From the NCBI GenBank assembly GCA_905116865.2, contig CAJHNH020002773.1:1635729-1699728 (forward strand): DNA of 64,000 nt, in the 5' to 3' direction. Positions 56,301-59,725 of the stretch are shown here, piece after piece; the stretch's first letter is position 1, and each line of letters starts with the position of its first letter. Made by a program: the position numbers and the translations under genes. Below the pieces are notes generated by a model, which did no database searches, was not told where the DNA came from, and was given only the letters and a program-made list of their open reading frames with translations. The stretch comes from Candidula unifasciata (Eukaryota; Mollusca; Gastropoda; Stylommatophora; Geomitridae).

Positions 56301-58881
56301 GAAGACGGCATGTCTGCCTCAGGTAATTTAGAAAGAAGACTGGTATGTCTGCCTCAGATTATTTAGATAGAAGACTGGTATGTCTGCCTCAGGTAATTTA
56401 GATAAAAGACTGGTATGTCTGCCTCAGGTAATTTAGATAGAAGATCAGCACATCTGCCTCAGGTTATTTAGATAGAAGACTGGTATGTCTGCCTCAGGTA
56501 ATTTAGATAGAAGACAGTATGTCTGCCTCAGGTAATTTAGAAAGAAGACTGGTATGTCTGCCTCAGGTAATTTAGATAGAAGACAGGTATGTCTGCCTCA
56601 GGTAATTTAGATGGAAGACAGGTATGTTTGCCTCAGGTTATTTAGATAGAAGACTGGTATTTCTGCCTCAGGTTATTTAGATAGAAGATCAGCACATCTG
56701 ACTCAGGTTATTTAATAGACTGATAGGTCTGAATCAGATTATTTAGAGATAATATTTCTGCATCAAGTTATTTCCTCAGAAGACAAGTGGGAAGTTGTTT
56801 GAACCTGTTGCTGCATGAGTTGTCTGATTTTTTTACAACCTGTAGTGATGGTTTGACAACCTGTAGTGATTGTTTGACAACCTGTAGTGATTGTTTGACA
56901 ACCTGTAGTCTTACTCTCCTGGAGATTGTAGTGATATTCCGGATCTGTGTCAGCTAGTGGCGTATTTTAAGTTATGTTAACAACTGACGTTATGGCATTT
57001 GAGACATTTCCATAAGTAATCCATCCCCATATTCAGCACCCAGTGGCAGACCAGGATGGTGTTAAGTTGGTGGACACATGTTTTGGAGTTTATGTCTGAG
57101 GGTTGGTTGTCTGGTGAAACCTGTGGAAGTACAAGTTTCATTCACGCCTCACTGATGTTCCGGTCATCTCATTGATGTTCCGGTCATCTCATTGATGTTC
57201 CGGTCATCTCATTGATGTTCCGGCCAGCTCTCACTGATGTTCCAGTCATCTCTCATTGATGTTTCGGCCAGCTCTCACTGGTGTTGCGATCATCTTTCAT
57301 TGATGTTCTGGTCATCTAAGCCCAGAGAAGGATTTCCATCTATTGAAGTTAGGTTGGGGTAGAGACTTGTCTCATAACTGGTACCAAGTACCTTCTCTTT
57401 GGGAACTGTGTTGCTCACTTATCATTCTCCTCTCCAAGCTGGGGGAAAAAATGCAGGTTGGTACTTACATCTACCACAGAGGAGCAGGCCTCTTTTATCC
57501 ATTTTTGGATCAGTGAAGGGGTGGAATGTTGGATTAAGAATCTGCGACATAGCACTCAAGACACTCCTATAAGTGCTCCGTCTCCATCTTCAGCAGCAAG
57601 TGAAGAGTTCCAATTCCTATGGTGCCAGTAACTGTCTGATGGCACATGCATCTTGCCTTTTCCTTGAGTATTGATAACTTCCCGCAGCGCCATTTTCCTC
57701 AGACCTTAGTGATTTGTTTGTGCCTCTGCACTTTTCCCCTCGCTCCCAAAGGGCCCTCACAACATCTAGCTTGTCATACATCAGTCTATATTCCTGCTCA
57801 TTTCCCAACACAGTAAAGGGGTTGAATGTTGAGTTAAGAATCAACATCACAGCACCTGTGAAGGGCCGAAATCTCATTCATTGGTGAGTGAAGGTCCGTA
57901 CGGTTTGTTGCAAGCCTGTAAGTCCTGCAAGTAAGTCACTCGAGTAGGGAGTTTCAAAACAATGTGACTTCTGTGACTGGCTGCTCATAGCAGGACCAGG
58001 CATGCCGAGTAGTGACCCCAGAGTCCATTGCTGCCGTTTGGAAACTTCCTCTTCCACACGTACACTTGCCAGGCTGACAGGCATGCATCATCATACTGGA
58101 CCTCCGTTTGCCGATGGATTTCTATAGGTATCACCCCTTCACTGATCAGAAAACATAACAGAGAGCTTTGGTGCATGTAAAAAGTGGGGTGGCCATCTTT
58201 AAAGTGTCATTATGATGTTGCTGTGATCATCTGCACCATGATGTTAATGCTTTACACTGTTGACAACCTTAACAACAATATTGACAAGTTACCTGTCAGT
58301 GGCATGGTAAGTAACATTCCTGGGACACAAGGTTTTCATTTCTTCCTCTCCCCCCCCCTCCCCCCCTCCTCTTATTCCTCTTCTTCACGTTCATCAGCTA
58401 TAAACTCTGGCAGAAAGTTCTGGTTCTTCTGCCAACTCCAAACTTTAGTCTCATTCAAGAACTTAAGTGTTGCATGCACATCCATTTTACATATCTGACT
58501 TATTTATATGCAGACTATTGGTTCCTTGCCTCTCAGGCAGGTGCACTCCAGCTTTGAGGGAAACCCCCAGTTAGTCGACTCTTACGACAAGCTTGCTGGG
58601 GAGGCAGTGTGTCTGTTCTAGTTTTCCTCACAATTGGGGCCTAGTACCCGCACGGGGAGGTTTACATTTGAAACCCCCCTTGTGAAGACGTGTGGTAATT
58701 TTTATGACAACACGTGCCAGTTGGTCTCTAAGATATAGATTTGGCACCATATGCCCAGTAAGTCGAAAGGGTCCTTGACATTTTGTTTACTGTCCTGTAT
58801 TGCATCTTTTCAGGAACCATCGGATTCTTTGCCTGTTTCTGGTTCGTGTCCAAGATCTACAGTGTTGTCAAAGTCGACTAG
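20235..58881 (+). CDS. TM9SF2: TM9SF2, nine-pass nonaspanin (18-exon gene)
   Basis: Eighteen exons join in phase to 1977 nt, 658 residues plus stop (human TM9SF2 is 663). Seen: signal peptide [18 protein letters not shown]; mature start FYLPGLA; a luminal domain to about residue 297; then nine hydrophobic segments at about 298-318, 359-386, 393-416, 428-451, 463-488, 519-542, 549-577, 588-607 and 619-648. Diagnostic strings include [64 protein letters not shown] and [18 protein letters not shown]. The final K-V-D fits the KxD COPI-binding tail of nonaspanins. Known: TM9SF proteins sit in Golgi and endosomes and sort cargo with glycine-rich transmembrane segments; TM9SF2 affects glycosphingolipid and heparan sulfate synthesis. 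Exon calls rest on homology, GT-AG sites and phase closure. Introns hold repeats only. Confidence 0.97.
20355..21460. other. TM9SF2 intron 1, 5' part; nothing recognised
   Basis: Unique-looking intron with a G-homopolymer near 20888-20902. A possible LINE tail scrap (CCTGGTCTACCTCGTGATCT, minus-strand R-S-R-G-R-P-G) lies near 21400-21440. Confidence 0.35.
21565..22330 (+). repeat. 15-bp minisatellite CTTCTCCTACATCCC
   Basis: About 50 units of CTTCTCCTACATCCC with CTTCCCTTTTCCTGCAT variants forming a higher-order pattern of about 60-75 bp. All three plus-strand frames stay open because the unit is a multiple of three. It ends about 80 bp before exon 2. Confidence 0.95.
22408..22475 (+). CDS. 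TM9SF2: TM9SF2 exon 2 (residues 41-63)
   Basis: 68-nt exon reading [20 protein letters not shown], the family's conserved FVNRLDSVES-type block. The acceptor is AATACAG and the donor GA|GTAAGT. It lies only about 80 bp after a long CTTCTCCTACATCCC array and is easy to miss. Confidence 0.92.
22590..22995 (+). repeat. Degenerate CCCAACAACTAGGACATACC repeats
   Basis: About ten diverged copies of a CTCCCAACAACTAGGACATA-like unit at irregular 30-50 bp spacing. An old array. Confidence 0.65.
23570..23800 (+). mobile_element. Retroelement RNase H relic
   Basis: Reads [20 protein letters not shown], the degenerate W-x-x-G-H-x-G-V-x-G-N-E end of RNase H. A similar stretch lies at 28550-28600. Confidence 0.6.
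24125..24440 (+). repeat. 41-bp minisatellite ending in an assembly gap
   Basis: About seven units of GTGTCATATACCTGGTGTGT plus CTTATACCTAGTGTGTCACTA. The last unit runs straight into the N gap, so the array is probably longer than shown. Confidence 0.9.
24441..24457. other. Assembly gap (17 Ns)
   Basis: Seventeen Ns directly at the end of the 41-bp array and the start of a SINE fragment. The true length is unknown. Confidence 1.
24458..24665 (+). mobile_element. tRNA-derived SINE S1, 5'-truncated by the gap
   Basis: Retains CCAGGTTGACCCAGCCTTAA, GGGAAGTAAAGGCAGC and TTTGTCTATAAAAT, with a degenerate 3' end. Confidence 0.55.
24755..24854 (+). CDS. TM9SF2: TM9SF2 exon 3 (residues 63-96)
   Basis: Reads [20 protein letters not shown] then [13 protein letters not shown]. 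The acceptor is CCTCCAG and the donor GTCAGT. An assembly gap of 17 Ns lies about 300 bp upstream. Confidence 0.95.
25030..25305 (-). mobile_element. tRNA-derived SINE, family S1
   Basis: Head at about 25300-25230 (CTGTGGCTTAAGC and TTGCGAGCCCGACTCGTAAT); 3' end GCGCCTAAAGGTGTGAGAAG with a poly(A)-GTAAAG tail. Confidence 0.75.
25668..25795 (+). repeat. (TTC)n microsatellite
   Basis: About 125 bp of mostly TTC units. The pyrimidine-rich stretch continues to 26000. It gives long Ser-, Leu- or Phe-only frames that are not genes. Confidence 0.95.
26041..26168 (+). CDS. TM9SF2: TM9SF2 exon 4 (residues 97-139)
   Basis: Starts [17 protein letters not shown] and ends GISLNYQHH plus TG of a split Trp. 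The acceptor is ACTTTTAG and the donor GTGAGA. The two cysteines of C-K-V-V-C are conserved in TM9SF2. Confidence 0.95.
26463..26750 (+). repeat. Dispersed R-element, reference copy
   Basis: Best full copy. Order: CGTGTGGGTTCCGGGGCCCC, GGGGAAAACAAGAATAGACC, CATGTCGTAAGAGTCGACTA, AAGTCGGAGTGCATCTGCCT, AAGGAACCAACAGTCTG, AGTGGACGAGCAACCAGAAC, GGTGAACGCGAAGAAGAAG. About 285 bp. The 3' tail is GAA repeats. No tRNA-like A/B boxes and no coding frame. Confidence 0.85.
26755..27030 (+). repeat. Dispersed R-element, tandem second copy
   Basis: Follows the previous copy directly in the same orientation, starting CCCCATGTGGTTTCGGCGGC. About 80% similar by eye. Confidence 0.75.
27040..27290 (+). mobile_element. 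Retroelement RNase H relic
   Basis: Reads [20 protein letters not shown], an RNase H end with N-E-Q-A-E, then [20 protein letters not shown]. It stops about 40 bp before TM9SF2 exon 5. Confidence 0.7.
27329..27458 (+). CDS. TM9SF2: TM9SF2 exon 5 (residues 139-182)
   Basis: Reads [20 protein letters not shown] to CVTL. The acceptor is TGTTTCAG and the donor GTATGT. The last exon bases and the donor (TCACACTG|GTATGTTGG) recur many times in the following intron. Confidence 0.95.
27466..27855 (+). repeat. 60-bp minisatellite in intron 5 (30-bp subunits)
   Basis: First three 30-bp units (GGTGCCATTTTGTGTGTCAT), then about five near-identical 60-bp units containing CATATTGTTTGGCGTGTAGT. It starts within eight bases of the exon 5 donor. 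Confidence 0.95.
28018..28305 (-). repeat. Dispersed R-element, near full length
   Basis: TTCACCAGCTGTAAACTCTG, CAGACTGTTGGTTCCCCACC, ATGACATGCTTTTTGGGGGG. It sits inside the intron 5 donor-repeat region and splits it. Confidence 0.8.
28310..29070 (+). repeat. Scattered copies of the exon 5 donor boundary
   Basis: TGTCACACTGGTATGTTGGG-like units occur at about 28316-28335 and five or six times in 28914-29060, matching the exon 5 end plus donor. They are interrupted by the RNase H relic. Confidence 0.75.
28400..28895 (+). mobile_element. Retroelement RNase H relic
   Basis: Nucleotide copies of [13 protein letters not shown] (catalytic-Glu helix) and the 3' end GGAGACGGAGCACGTGTGGG (the LWECPEC block, degraded). 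Frameshifted and with a poly-TTGATTGATT end. Confidence 0.65.
29260..29445 (-). mobile_element. LINE RT C-terminal relic
   Basis: On the minus strand it reads [11 protein letters not shown], then EDNI and [15 protein letters not shown], the GRPR-W-x-D-x-I tail of reverse transcriptases. Confidence 0.6.
29680..29978 (+). mobile_element. tRNA-derived SINE, family S1
   Basis: GCGGTGTCCGTGGCATAGGC head, a GTCGCAGGTCCACCCAGCCT body, GAGAAGTAAAGACGG, then a GTGTGAAAAGAGATCTTTAC end. It lies immediately before exon 6: the exon acceptor is only about 13 bp beyond it. Confidence 0.8.
29991..30136 (+). CDS. TM9SF2: TM9SF2 exon 6 (residues 183-231)
   Basis: Reads [20 protein letters not shown] through [11 protein letters not shown], the family's F-N-H-V-D-I / R-(L/I)-V-A-A-K-L region. 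The acceptor is AATCTGCAG, the donor AG|GTACTT, phase 2. Confidence 0.94.
30300..31550. mobile_element. Foldback element: ~300-bp inverted arms around ~600 bp
   Basis: 30300-30620 and 31230-31550 are reverse complements with about 80-90% identity by eye (shared GCATATTTCGCTGT, CTCGTCAGGTGCA, ACAGTAACAATTACAT). The loop holds a TAACCCTAACCCTAA telomere-like word at about 30928 and no transposase. Related fragments lie near 9345 and 59565. Could be a MITE or two inverted copies of a short element. Confidence 0.65.
31785..31865 (-). repeat. Dispersed R-element, fragment
   Basis: ACAGATCTGACTTATTTGTA, CAGACTGTTGGTTTCTCACT and AGAAGCACTTGGATTTTGAA only. Confidence 0.55.
31969..32453. mobile_element. 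Non-autonomous hAT element with perfect 8-bp target duplication
   Basis: Left end CAGCGGCTCTCAAATTTTTT; right end read inward CAGCAGTTCTCAAACTGGGT. CTTTAACA occurs at 31961-31968 and again at 32454-32461. 485 bp, no transposase. Termini and duplication length are diagnostic of hAT. Confidence 0.93.
32540..32900 (-). mobile_element. LINE RT C-terminal relic
   Basis: An open minus-strand frame reads [34 protein letters not shown], then [20 protein letters not shown]. It is the best-preserved RT tail in the window and has a single intact frame. Confidence 0.88.
33006..33126 (+). CDS. TM9SF2: TM9SF2 exon 7 (residues 231-271)
   Basis: Reads [20 protein letters not shown] to [13 protein letters not shown]. 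The acceptor is TTTTGACAG and the donor GTAGGA. The Y-T-Y-S-V block is diagnostic. Confidence 0.94.
33190..33350 (+). mobile_element. Probable LINE RT tail scrap
   Basis: Reads [20 protein letters not shown] then [14 protein letters not shown], resembling the RRRGR-W-x-D-N-x-x-W-T-G-L tail of other RT relics. Confidence 0.5.
33355..33500 (+). repeat. Dispersed R-element, deleted copy
   Basis: GGAAAAAGAATCGACCCAAT, CATGTCGTATAAGGCGACCA, GTGCATCTGCCTGAGAAGC. It is joined directly to the RT scrap. Confidence 0.55.
33620..33855 (-). mobile_element. Retroelement RNase H/zinc-knuckle tail relic
   Basis: An open minus-strand frame reads [15 protein letters not shown], then [20 protein letters not shown] and [12 protein letters not shown]. 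The TGH...L...H-(I/L)-L-x-x-C-P/S-L-Y tail is the end of RNase H-bearing LINEs. Confidence 0.8.
34329..34640 (-). mobile_element. Pogo/Tigger-type DDE transposase fragment
   Basis: The minus-strand frame 34535-34329 reads [20 protein letters not shown], then [20 protein letters not shown]. It matches the first catalytic Asp region of pogo-like DDE transposases (N-x-D-E-T-P-V/I) and the following strand. Only about 70 residues are intact; the rest is lost. Confidence 0.85.
34641..35240. other. TM9SF2 intron 7, 3' part; nothing recognised
   Basis: AT-rich, no repeat family recognised. It could include the remaining end of the pogo-like element, but no terminal repeat was found. Confidence 0.35.
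35281..35360 (+). CDS. TM9SF2: TM9SF2 exon 8 (residues 272-298)
   Basis: Reads [20 protein letters not shown] then TNIQWF, the membrane-proximal luminal block. It follows a T-tract acceptor ending TTATAG; donor GTGAGT. Confidence 0.96.
35385..35560 (+). repeat. Purine-rich tract with G-homopolymers
   Basis: G-runs at about 35388-35418 followed by GGA/GAA-rich sequence to 35535, just after the exon 8 donor. It could form G-quadruplex RNA in the intron. Confidence 0.8.
35710..35925 (+). mobile_element. LINE RT tail relic
   Basis: Reads [20 protein letters not shown], then [20 protein letters not shown], the GRGRPR...W...A-x-D-R-x-x-W tail. One frame, no upstream domain. Confidence 0.7.
36090..36198 (+). 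CDS. TM9SF2: TM9SF2 exon 9: first transmembrane segment
   Basis: Residues 298-334: [20 protein letters not shown] (TM1), then [16 protein letters not shown] on the cytosolic side. The acceptor is GGTTACAG and the donor GTATGT. Confidence 0.97.
36268..36550 (-). repeat. Dispersed R-element
   Basis: GGCTGTAAACTCTGGCGAAA, CAGACTGATGGTTCCTTGTC and GAGGCAGTGGGTCAGTTATT, with an extra insert near 36475. Confidence 0.7.
37085..37510 (+). repeat. Degenerate ~55-bp repeat (GAATTCTTGGGTGAATAG)
   Basis: About eight diverged units pairing GAATTCTTGGGTGAATAGTT with GAGAGGTTTATTTTCAAT. It lies in intron 9, ending about 70 bp before exon 10. Confidence 0.8.
37584..37716 (+). CDS. TM9SF2: TM9SF2 exon 10 (residues 335-379)
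   Basis: Starts [20 protein letters not shown] and runs into TM2. The acceptor is TCCCGCAG. It ends CTTTAG|GTGAGG in phase 1; this exact boundary is the seed of the array that fills the next intron. Confidence 0.97.
37717..38905 (+). repeat. 46-bp array of the exon 10 splice-donor boundary
   Basis: About 26 units (GTGAGGTTTGTTGTGTACTC, TCTCTGTGGGGTGTGTGGTA, CTTTAG). The first unit begins at the real intron 10 donor, and every unit ends with the last exon bases, so CTTTAG|GTGAGG recurs; roughly 20 copies keep an intact GTGAGG. A further copy with GTAAGG is at 39353, beyond a SINE insertion. Confidence 0.96.
38930..39350 (-). mobile_element. tRNA-derived SINE S2 nested in the donor array
   Basis: Head on the minus strand at 39345-39270: GGGGGCTGCATGGTCTCGAA and an AGAGGTTCAGAGTTCAACCC B-box region. 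Body GGAGTTAAAAATCTACCAG. At the low end it is fused to an S1-like tail (AGTAAAGATCCCTTTTTACG). It splits the 46-bp array. Confidence 0.75.
39420..40105 (+). repeat. Purine-rich tract (GA, AAG, GAAGAA)
   Basis: About 680 bp of almost pure A/G on the plus strand, with a (GA)n core at 39481-39506 and AAGAAG repeats at 39735-40080. It ends about 100 bp before exon 11. Long Lys/Glu frames are compositional. Confidence 0.9.
40208..40269 (+). CDS. TM9SF2: TM9SF2 exon 11 (residues 379-399)
   Basis: 62-nt exon reading [20 protein letters not shown] (end of TM2, loop, start of TM3). The acceptor is TGTCCAG and the donor GTGAGT. A decayed second copy lies about 160 bp downstream. Confidence 0.96.
40270..40360 (+). 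repeat. TGTGTGTTGTT repeat after exon 11
   Basis: About 90 bp of GTGTGTTGTTT-like units between exon 11 and its duplicate. Confidence 0.85.
40361..40423 (+). pseudogene. Decayed tandem duplicate of TM9SF2 exon 11
   Basis: ATGTCCAG then TCTTTGCTTGCCTGGGATTC. In the exon 11 frame it reads [17 protein letters not shown], two amino-acid changes from exon 11, then NR and stop. The acceptor is intact, but the donor end is replaced by the start of a 52-bp minisatellite, so it cannot be a normal internal exon. Confidence 0.92.
40415..40975 (+). repeat. 52-bp minisatellite abutting the exon 11 duplicate
   Basis: About 10.5 units of AACTAACAAATAAATCGGTT plus AATGTAACTATTAGCTGGAA and GTAGAGGGACTT. The array begins where the exon copy ends. 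Confidence 0.95.
41100..41560 (+). repeat. GT/GA microsatellite with several G-homopolymers
   Basis: Alternating GTGTGT, GAGAGA and G8-G13 runs (about 41105, 41334, 41406 and 41491), built from about three ~100-bp higher-order units containing GAGAGAGATTGCA. Confidence 0.9.
41655..41840 (+). mobile_element. Possible tRNA-derived SINE, family S6
   Basis: AGGGTGGCCGTGCAGGTGGA (A-box-like) and GCTGGGTTCAGATCTAACCT (B-box-like), then an ACACACAC tail. Only one copy was seen. Confidence 0.45.
42180..42435 (-). mobile_element. tRNA-derived SINE S1 whose head seeds a satellite
   Basis: 3' end AGGCATATAGGGCTAGACCT (plus strand), body AAAGCTGGGTCGACCTGAGA, B-box region ACACGTAACCACGACTTTC, then the A-box half GAGTGTCTTGCCACTACAC leading into the 38-bp array. 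Confidence 0.8.
42397..43997 (-). repeat. 38-bp satellite (about 42 copies) from a SINE Pol III-promoter head
   Basis: Unit ACTAATGAGTGTCTTGCCAC plus TACACGACTCCAGCTCTC, nearly perfect, with CTC-CAG / CTC-AAG / CTT-GAG variants. On the minus strand each unit carries GTGTAGTGGCAAGACACTC, the SINE's A-box segment. 1.6 kb in intron 11 of TM9SF2. Confidence 0.96.
44335..44475 (-). mobile_element. Partial SINE, S5-like
   Basis: Shares GAGGATTAAGGGCTGTGTGG and TTTTTATAGGCCCCTTC with the 16865-17105 element. Confidence 0.4.
44690..44995 (-). mobile_element. tRNA-derived SINE S2
   Basis: Head at 44990-44925: GGGGCTGTGTGGTCTTGAGG (A-box region) and GGTCCCGGGTTTAGGCCCC (B-box region). Body matches the 38.9-39.35 kb copy (GGAGTTAAAATTCTACCCAA). 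Confidence 0.8.
45098..45155 (+). CDS. TM9SF2: TM9SF2 exon 12 (residues 400-419)
   Basis: Reads [19 protein letters not shown], a glycine-containing TM3. The acceptor is GTTTCAG and the donor GTAAGA, phase 1. Confidence 0.95.
45172..46570 (+). repeat. ~66-68-bp AT-rich minisatellite in intron 12
   Basis: About 20 units containing TATTGTTATGTATTGTTATA, AGTTATAGATCATTATCATT, TGTATTTCTGCTACTATTTT. The first units differ (CACAATC), the middle ones are homogeneous, and the last are shorter by about 4 bp. It starts about 16 bp after the exon 12 donor. Confidence 0.96.
46861..46918 (+). CDS. TM9SF2: TM9SF2 exon 13 (residues 419-438)
   Basis: Reads [18 protein letters not shown], the conserved loop and start of TM4. 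The acceptor is CTATTTAG and the donor GG|GTAAGT, phase 2. Confidence 0.95.
46985..47580 (+). repeat. GTGTGTTCTTGTTTCTTCCT repeat, degenerate
   Basis: About 25 irregular 20-30-bp units filling intron 13. It yields long Phe/Cys/Val open frames that are not genes. Confidence 0.9.
47625..47784 (+). CDS. TM9SF2: TM9SF2 exon 14 (residues 438-491)
   Basis: Contains the end of TM4 ([14 protein letters not shown]), the loop [10 protein letters not shown], and TM5 ([20 protein letters not shown]), ending FRKR. The acceptor is TCTACAG and the donor GTAAGT. A 76-bp tandem copy of its end and donor follows. Confidence 0.97.
47812..47887 (+). pseudogene. 76-bp tandem copy of exon 14 end, donor and intron start
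   Basis: TCTCTGTACCTCTCGCCTTC to GCTTTAGGAAATGGGTCAAT copies 47736-47811 at about 85% identity by eye. The donor GTAAGT has become GTCAAT, so the copy cannot splice. Confidence 0.9.
47985..48360 (+). mobile_element. LINE RT C-terminal relic
   Basis: Reads [20 protein letters not shown], then [20 protein letters not shown] and, after a poly(A)-caused shift, [12 protein letters not shown] and [10 protein letters not shown]. Same subfamily as 55.7 kb. Confidence 0.85.
48361..50200. other. Intron 14 stretch, no recognised feature
   Basis: About 1.8 kb without a recognised family. It contains a short repeat at 49115-49280 (GGTGGAAGCACTCGGTTAGA, four copies, partly with an upstream CTTCTAGGGTGGTGCTTGGT). 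It could be part of an unrecognised transposon or LTR, but no terminal repeats were found. Confidence 0.4.
50487..50675 (+). repeat. Dispersed R-element, 3' part
   Basis: GTGTCTGCCTGAGAGGTGAG, AACTCAAGTTCTGGAACAAA, GGTGAACGTGAAGAAGAAG. Confidence 0.65.
50985..51080 (+). repeat. Dispersed R-element, 5' fragment
   Basis: TTTCCCGTTTGGGTTCCAGG, TAGCAAGCATGTCATAAAAG, CAACTAATAAGGG. Confidence 0.5.
51160..51480 (+). mobile_element. LINE RT C-terminal relic
   Basis: Reads [35 protein letters not shown], then [16 protein letters not shown] with frameshifts. Ends about 40 bp before exon 15. Confidence 0.75.
51522..51673 (+). CDS. TM9SF2: TM9SF2 exon 15 (residues 492-542)
   Basis: Starts [20 protein letters not shown], an invariant cytosolic loop, then TM6 ([20 protein letters not shown]). 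The acceptor is TCCTTGCAG and the donor TG|GTAAGT. Confidence 0.97.
51690..52270 (+). repeat. ~24-bp repeat GTGATTTGTGGGTGTATGTA
   Basis: About 24 units, clean near exon 15 and increasingly diverged to the right. It starts about 25 bp after the exon 15 donor. The minus-strand frame is a His/Thr repeat artefact. Confidence 0.92.
52645..52925 (+). mobile_element. tRNA-derived SINE S1, best copy
   Basis: Head GAGTCGCCGTGGCAGAGCGG with A box TGGCAGAGCGG (52656-52666) and B box GGTTCGCTCCC (52698-52708). Body CCAGGTCGACTCAGCCTTGA and GGGAAGTAAAGACGGCCGGC; end ATACGCCTAAAGGCGTGGAA then a T-tract. Good Pol III promoter spacing, so possibly recently active. Confidence 0.9.
52926..53290 (+). mobile_element. 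LINE RT C-terminal relic
   Basis: Reads [20 protein letters not shown] (the EMW-x-YRR motif), then degenerate G-K-R-A-R-G-R-Q and a [13 protein letters not shown] tail. Follows the SINE directly. Confidence 0.75.
53304..53370 (+). pseudogene. Decayed copy of the exon 16 acceptor and exon start
   Basis: ATTGTTGCTTGTTTTTATCT, CCACAAGTCTTTCCAGACTT, ATTACATGTTTT mirrors 53386-53450. The acceptor CCGCAGG has become CCACAAG. The exon part reads QTYYMF, then diverges. Confidence 0.88.
53430..53541 (+). CDS. TM9SF2: TM9SF2 exon 16 (residues 542-579)
   Basis: Reads [20 protein letters not shown] then [17 protein letters not shown] (TM7). The acceptor is TCTCCGCAG and the donor GTCAGT. A partial copy of the acceptor region and exon start lies about 83 bp upstream. 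Confidence 0.97.
53625..53735 (-). mobile_element. tRNA-derived SINE S1, 3' fragment
   Basis: Plus-strand words AGGACCCTTTCCCACACTTT, AGGCATATAGGGCAGGACCT and GGTGATGTGTTCAGTATCAC match the S1 3' end. It is cut at the adjoining R-element. Confidence 0.65.
53735..53835 (+). repeat. Dispersed R-element, 3' fragment
   Basis: CTAAACAACCAGAACTTTGT, GCCGGAGTTTACAGCCAGGG, then AACAGAAGATG. Confidence 0.5.
53838..54082 (+). repeat. 43-bp minisatellite ATTGGTGGTTGTCTGGGAGA
   Basis: About 5.7 near-identical units ending TACTAGTGGGTCACTGGATAG, in intron 16. Confidence 0.96.
54085..54270 (+). repeat. Dispersed R-element, 3' part
   Basis: TTGCCTTAGAAGCAAGGAAC, CTTCTGGTACAAGACTAAAG, AGTGAACACAAAGAAGG. 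It adjoins the 43-bp array. Confidence 0.65.
54365..54695 (-). mobile_element. Retroelement RNase H-domain relic
   Basis: An open minus-strand frame reads [40 protein letters not shown] and [16 protein letters not shown]. It shows the RNase H strand 4 Asp (V-T-D-S-Q-S-M) and the helix Glu (M-E-V-E-A). Confidence 0.85.
54785..55015 (+). repeat. Dispersed R-element
   Basis: CCCCATGGGGGTTCTGGGGC, AGAGTTGACTGGTTTGGGGC, CCAACAGTCTGCATAC, AACCAGTGAATGCAAAGAAG, then an AAG tail. Confidence 0.7.
55385..55556 (+). CDS. TM9SF2: TM9SF2 exon 17 (residues 580-637)
   Basis: Starts [20 protein letters not shown] and contains TM8 and most of TM9. The acceptor is TTTTCAG and the donor GTCAGT, phase 1. Confidence 0.97.
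55600..55665 (+). repeat. Outlying units of the 35-bp array
   Basis: TTTAGATAGAAGACTGATAT and CTCAGGTTATTTAGATATGG precede the LINE relic; the same array resumes at 56000, so the LINE is inserted within it. Confidence 0.8.
55666..55995 (+). mobile_element. LINE RT tail inserted in the 35-bp array
   Basis: Reads [67 protein letters not shown]. Ends ATGATGATG. Same subfamily as 47985-48360. Confidence 0.8.
55996..56725 (+). repeat. 35-bp minisatellite in intron 17
   Basis: About 20 units CAGGTAATTTAGATAGAAGA plus CTGGTATGTCTGCCT. Every third to sixth unit carries a TCAGCACATCTGCCT variant, which indicates a higher-order repeat. Confidence 0.96.
56840..56915 (+). repeat. 23-bp repeat ACAACCTGTAGTGATTGTTTG
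   Basis: Three to four tandem units. Confidence 0.9.
57150..57315 (+). repeat. ~20-bp repeat TCATTGATGTTCCGGTCATC
   Basis: About eight units, later ones with GGCCAGCTCTCACTG variants of about 25 bp. Confidence 0.9.
57520..57855 (-). mobile_element. Retroelement RNase H-region relics (two 3' ends)
   Basis: The element 3' end GGATTAAGAATCTGCGACAT with CACTCAAGACACTCCTATAA appears at 57530, and a second short end (GAGTTAAGAATCAACATCAC) at 57830. Body matches the 11735-12010 relic (CTCCATCTTCAGCAGCAAGT). Confidence 0.65.
58370..58660 (-). repeat. Dispersed R-element, near full length
   Basis: TTCATCAGCTATAAACTCTG, CAGACTATTGGTTCCTTGCC, AGTTAGTCGACTCTTACGAC, GGGGAGGCAGTGTGTCTGTT. It ends about 150 bp before exon 18. 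Confidence 0.8.
58814..58881 (+). CDS. TM9SF2: TM9SF2 exon 18 (C-terminus and stop)
   Basis: Reads [21 protein letters not shown] and TAG. The tail KIYSVVKVD equals the vertebrate TM9SF2 tail, including the terminal KxD retrieval motif. The acceptor is TCTTTTCAG. Confidence 0.97.
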
Positions 58882-59564
58882 AAGAGACCTCTACACTGAT
58901 GTTTTTATTTTATTTTTCAAGGCTTGTAAATGATCTTTCTTTATTTCCAAACAACGCCATGTGTCTCATATTACACAGGCAGTGATGCAACGGAACAGTG
59001 TGTTAGTATATTTTTACATCAGAGTAAACGAGAAGTATATTTCTCCAAACACTGGGTTTTATTGATAATGTGATGGCTGTCTGTACATTTGGGGGAACAA
59101 GTTTGTTGTTTGGTCATGTCTTTTCACCAAAGTTATACAGACATGAGGGGGTTTTCTTGTTCTATGTTCAGGATTTTCTCTCTCTCTCTCTTTACGTTTT
59201 CTCACTCTGATGTCATGCTTTTTTTTTTTTTATTAACATCTCATCATCTCATCATGTTCCATAGTTTTTGCCTCGTCTTCTTTTTCTCTCCCTCCTCTTT
59301 CACCAGCTGTCTGAGCCTAAAGTTCATTGCTGTAGATATCACCCACCTTCCTTCATCTCTGTTATTGATCTTTTCTTTTCGACTAATGGCCCCAAGTGTT
59401 TGTAGATCTGTCTGGATATTATCTCTTCTTGGTCTGCCTCATAGTCTGCTCACATTCAGCTCTTTTGTGTAGTTTTCTGTCTCTTTGTTATGTTCTTGCG
59501 TTGCTCTCTTCAATAGATCTTTGCACACCTTTAAAAAAAAAAAAAAATTACATTTCAACAAAGA

Positions 59565-59725
59565 AGACTCAATAGATAGATAATACATGAGCGGCTATTT
59601 TGAGGCATCTTGTCAGATGCATGCTGTAGTAACTGTTGATTTATGAAGCAAATGAATCCTTAACTGAACTCCAGAATTGACAACATGTAAAAGTAACCGC
59701 CTGTTATACCAGGACAAACACAGGT
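59565..59725 (+). repeat. Fragment of the foldback-repeat family
   Basis: GAGCGGCTATTTTGAGGCAT, CTTGTCAGATGCATGCTGTA, then GAAGCAAATGAATCCTTAAC. It matches the 30.3-kb arm. Confidence 0.55.
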
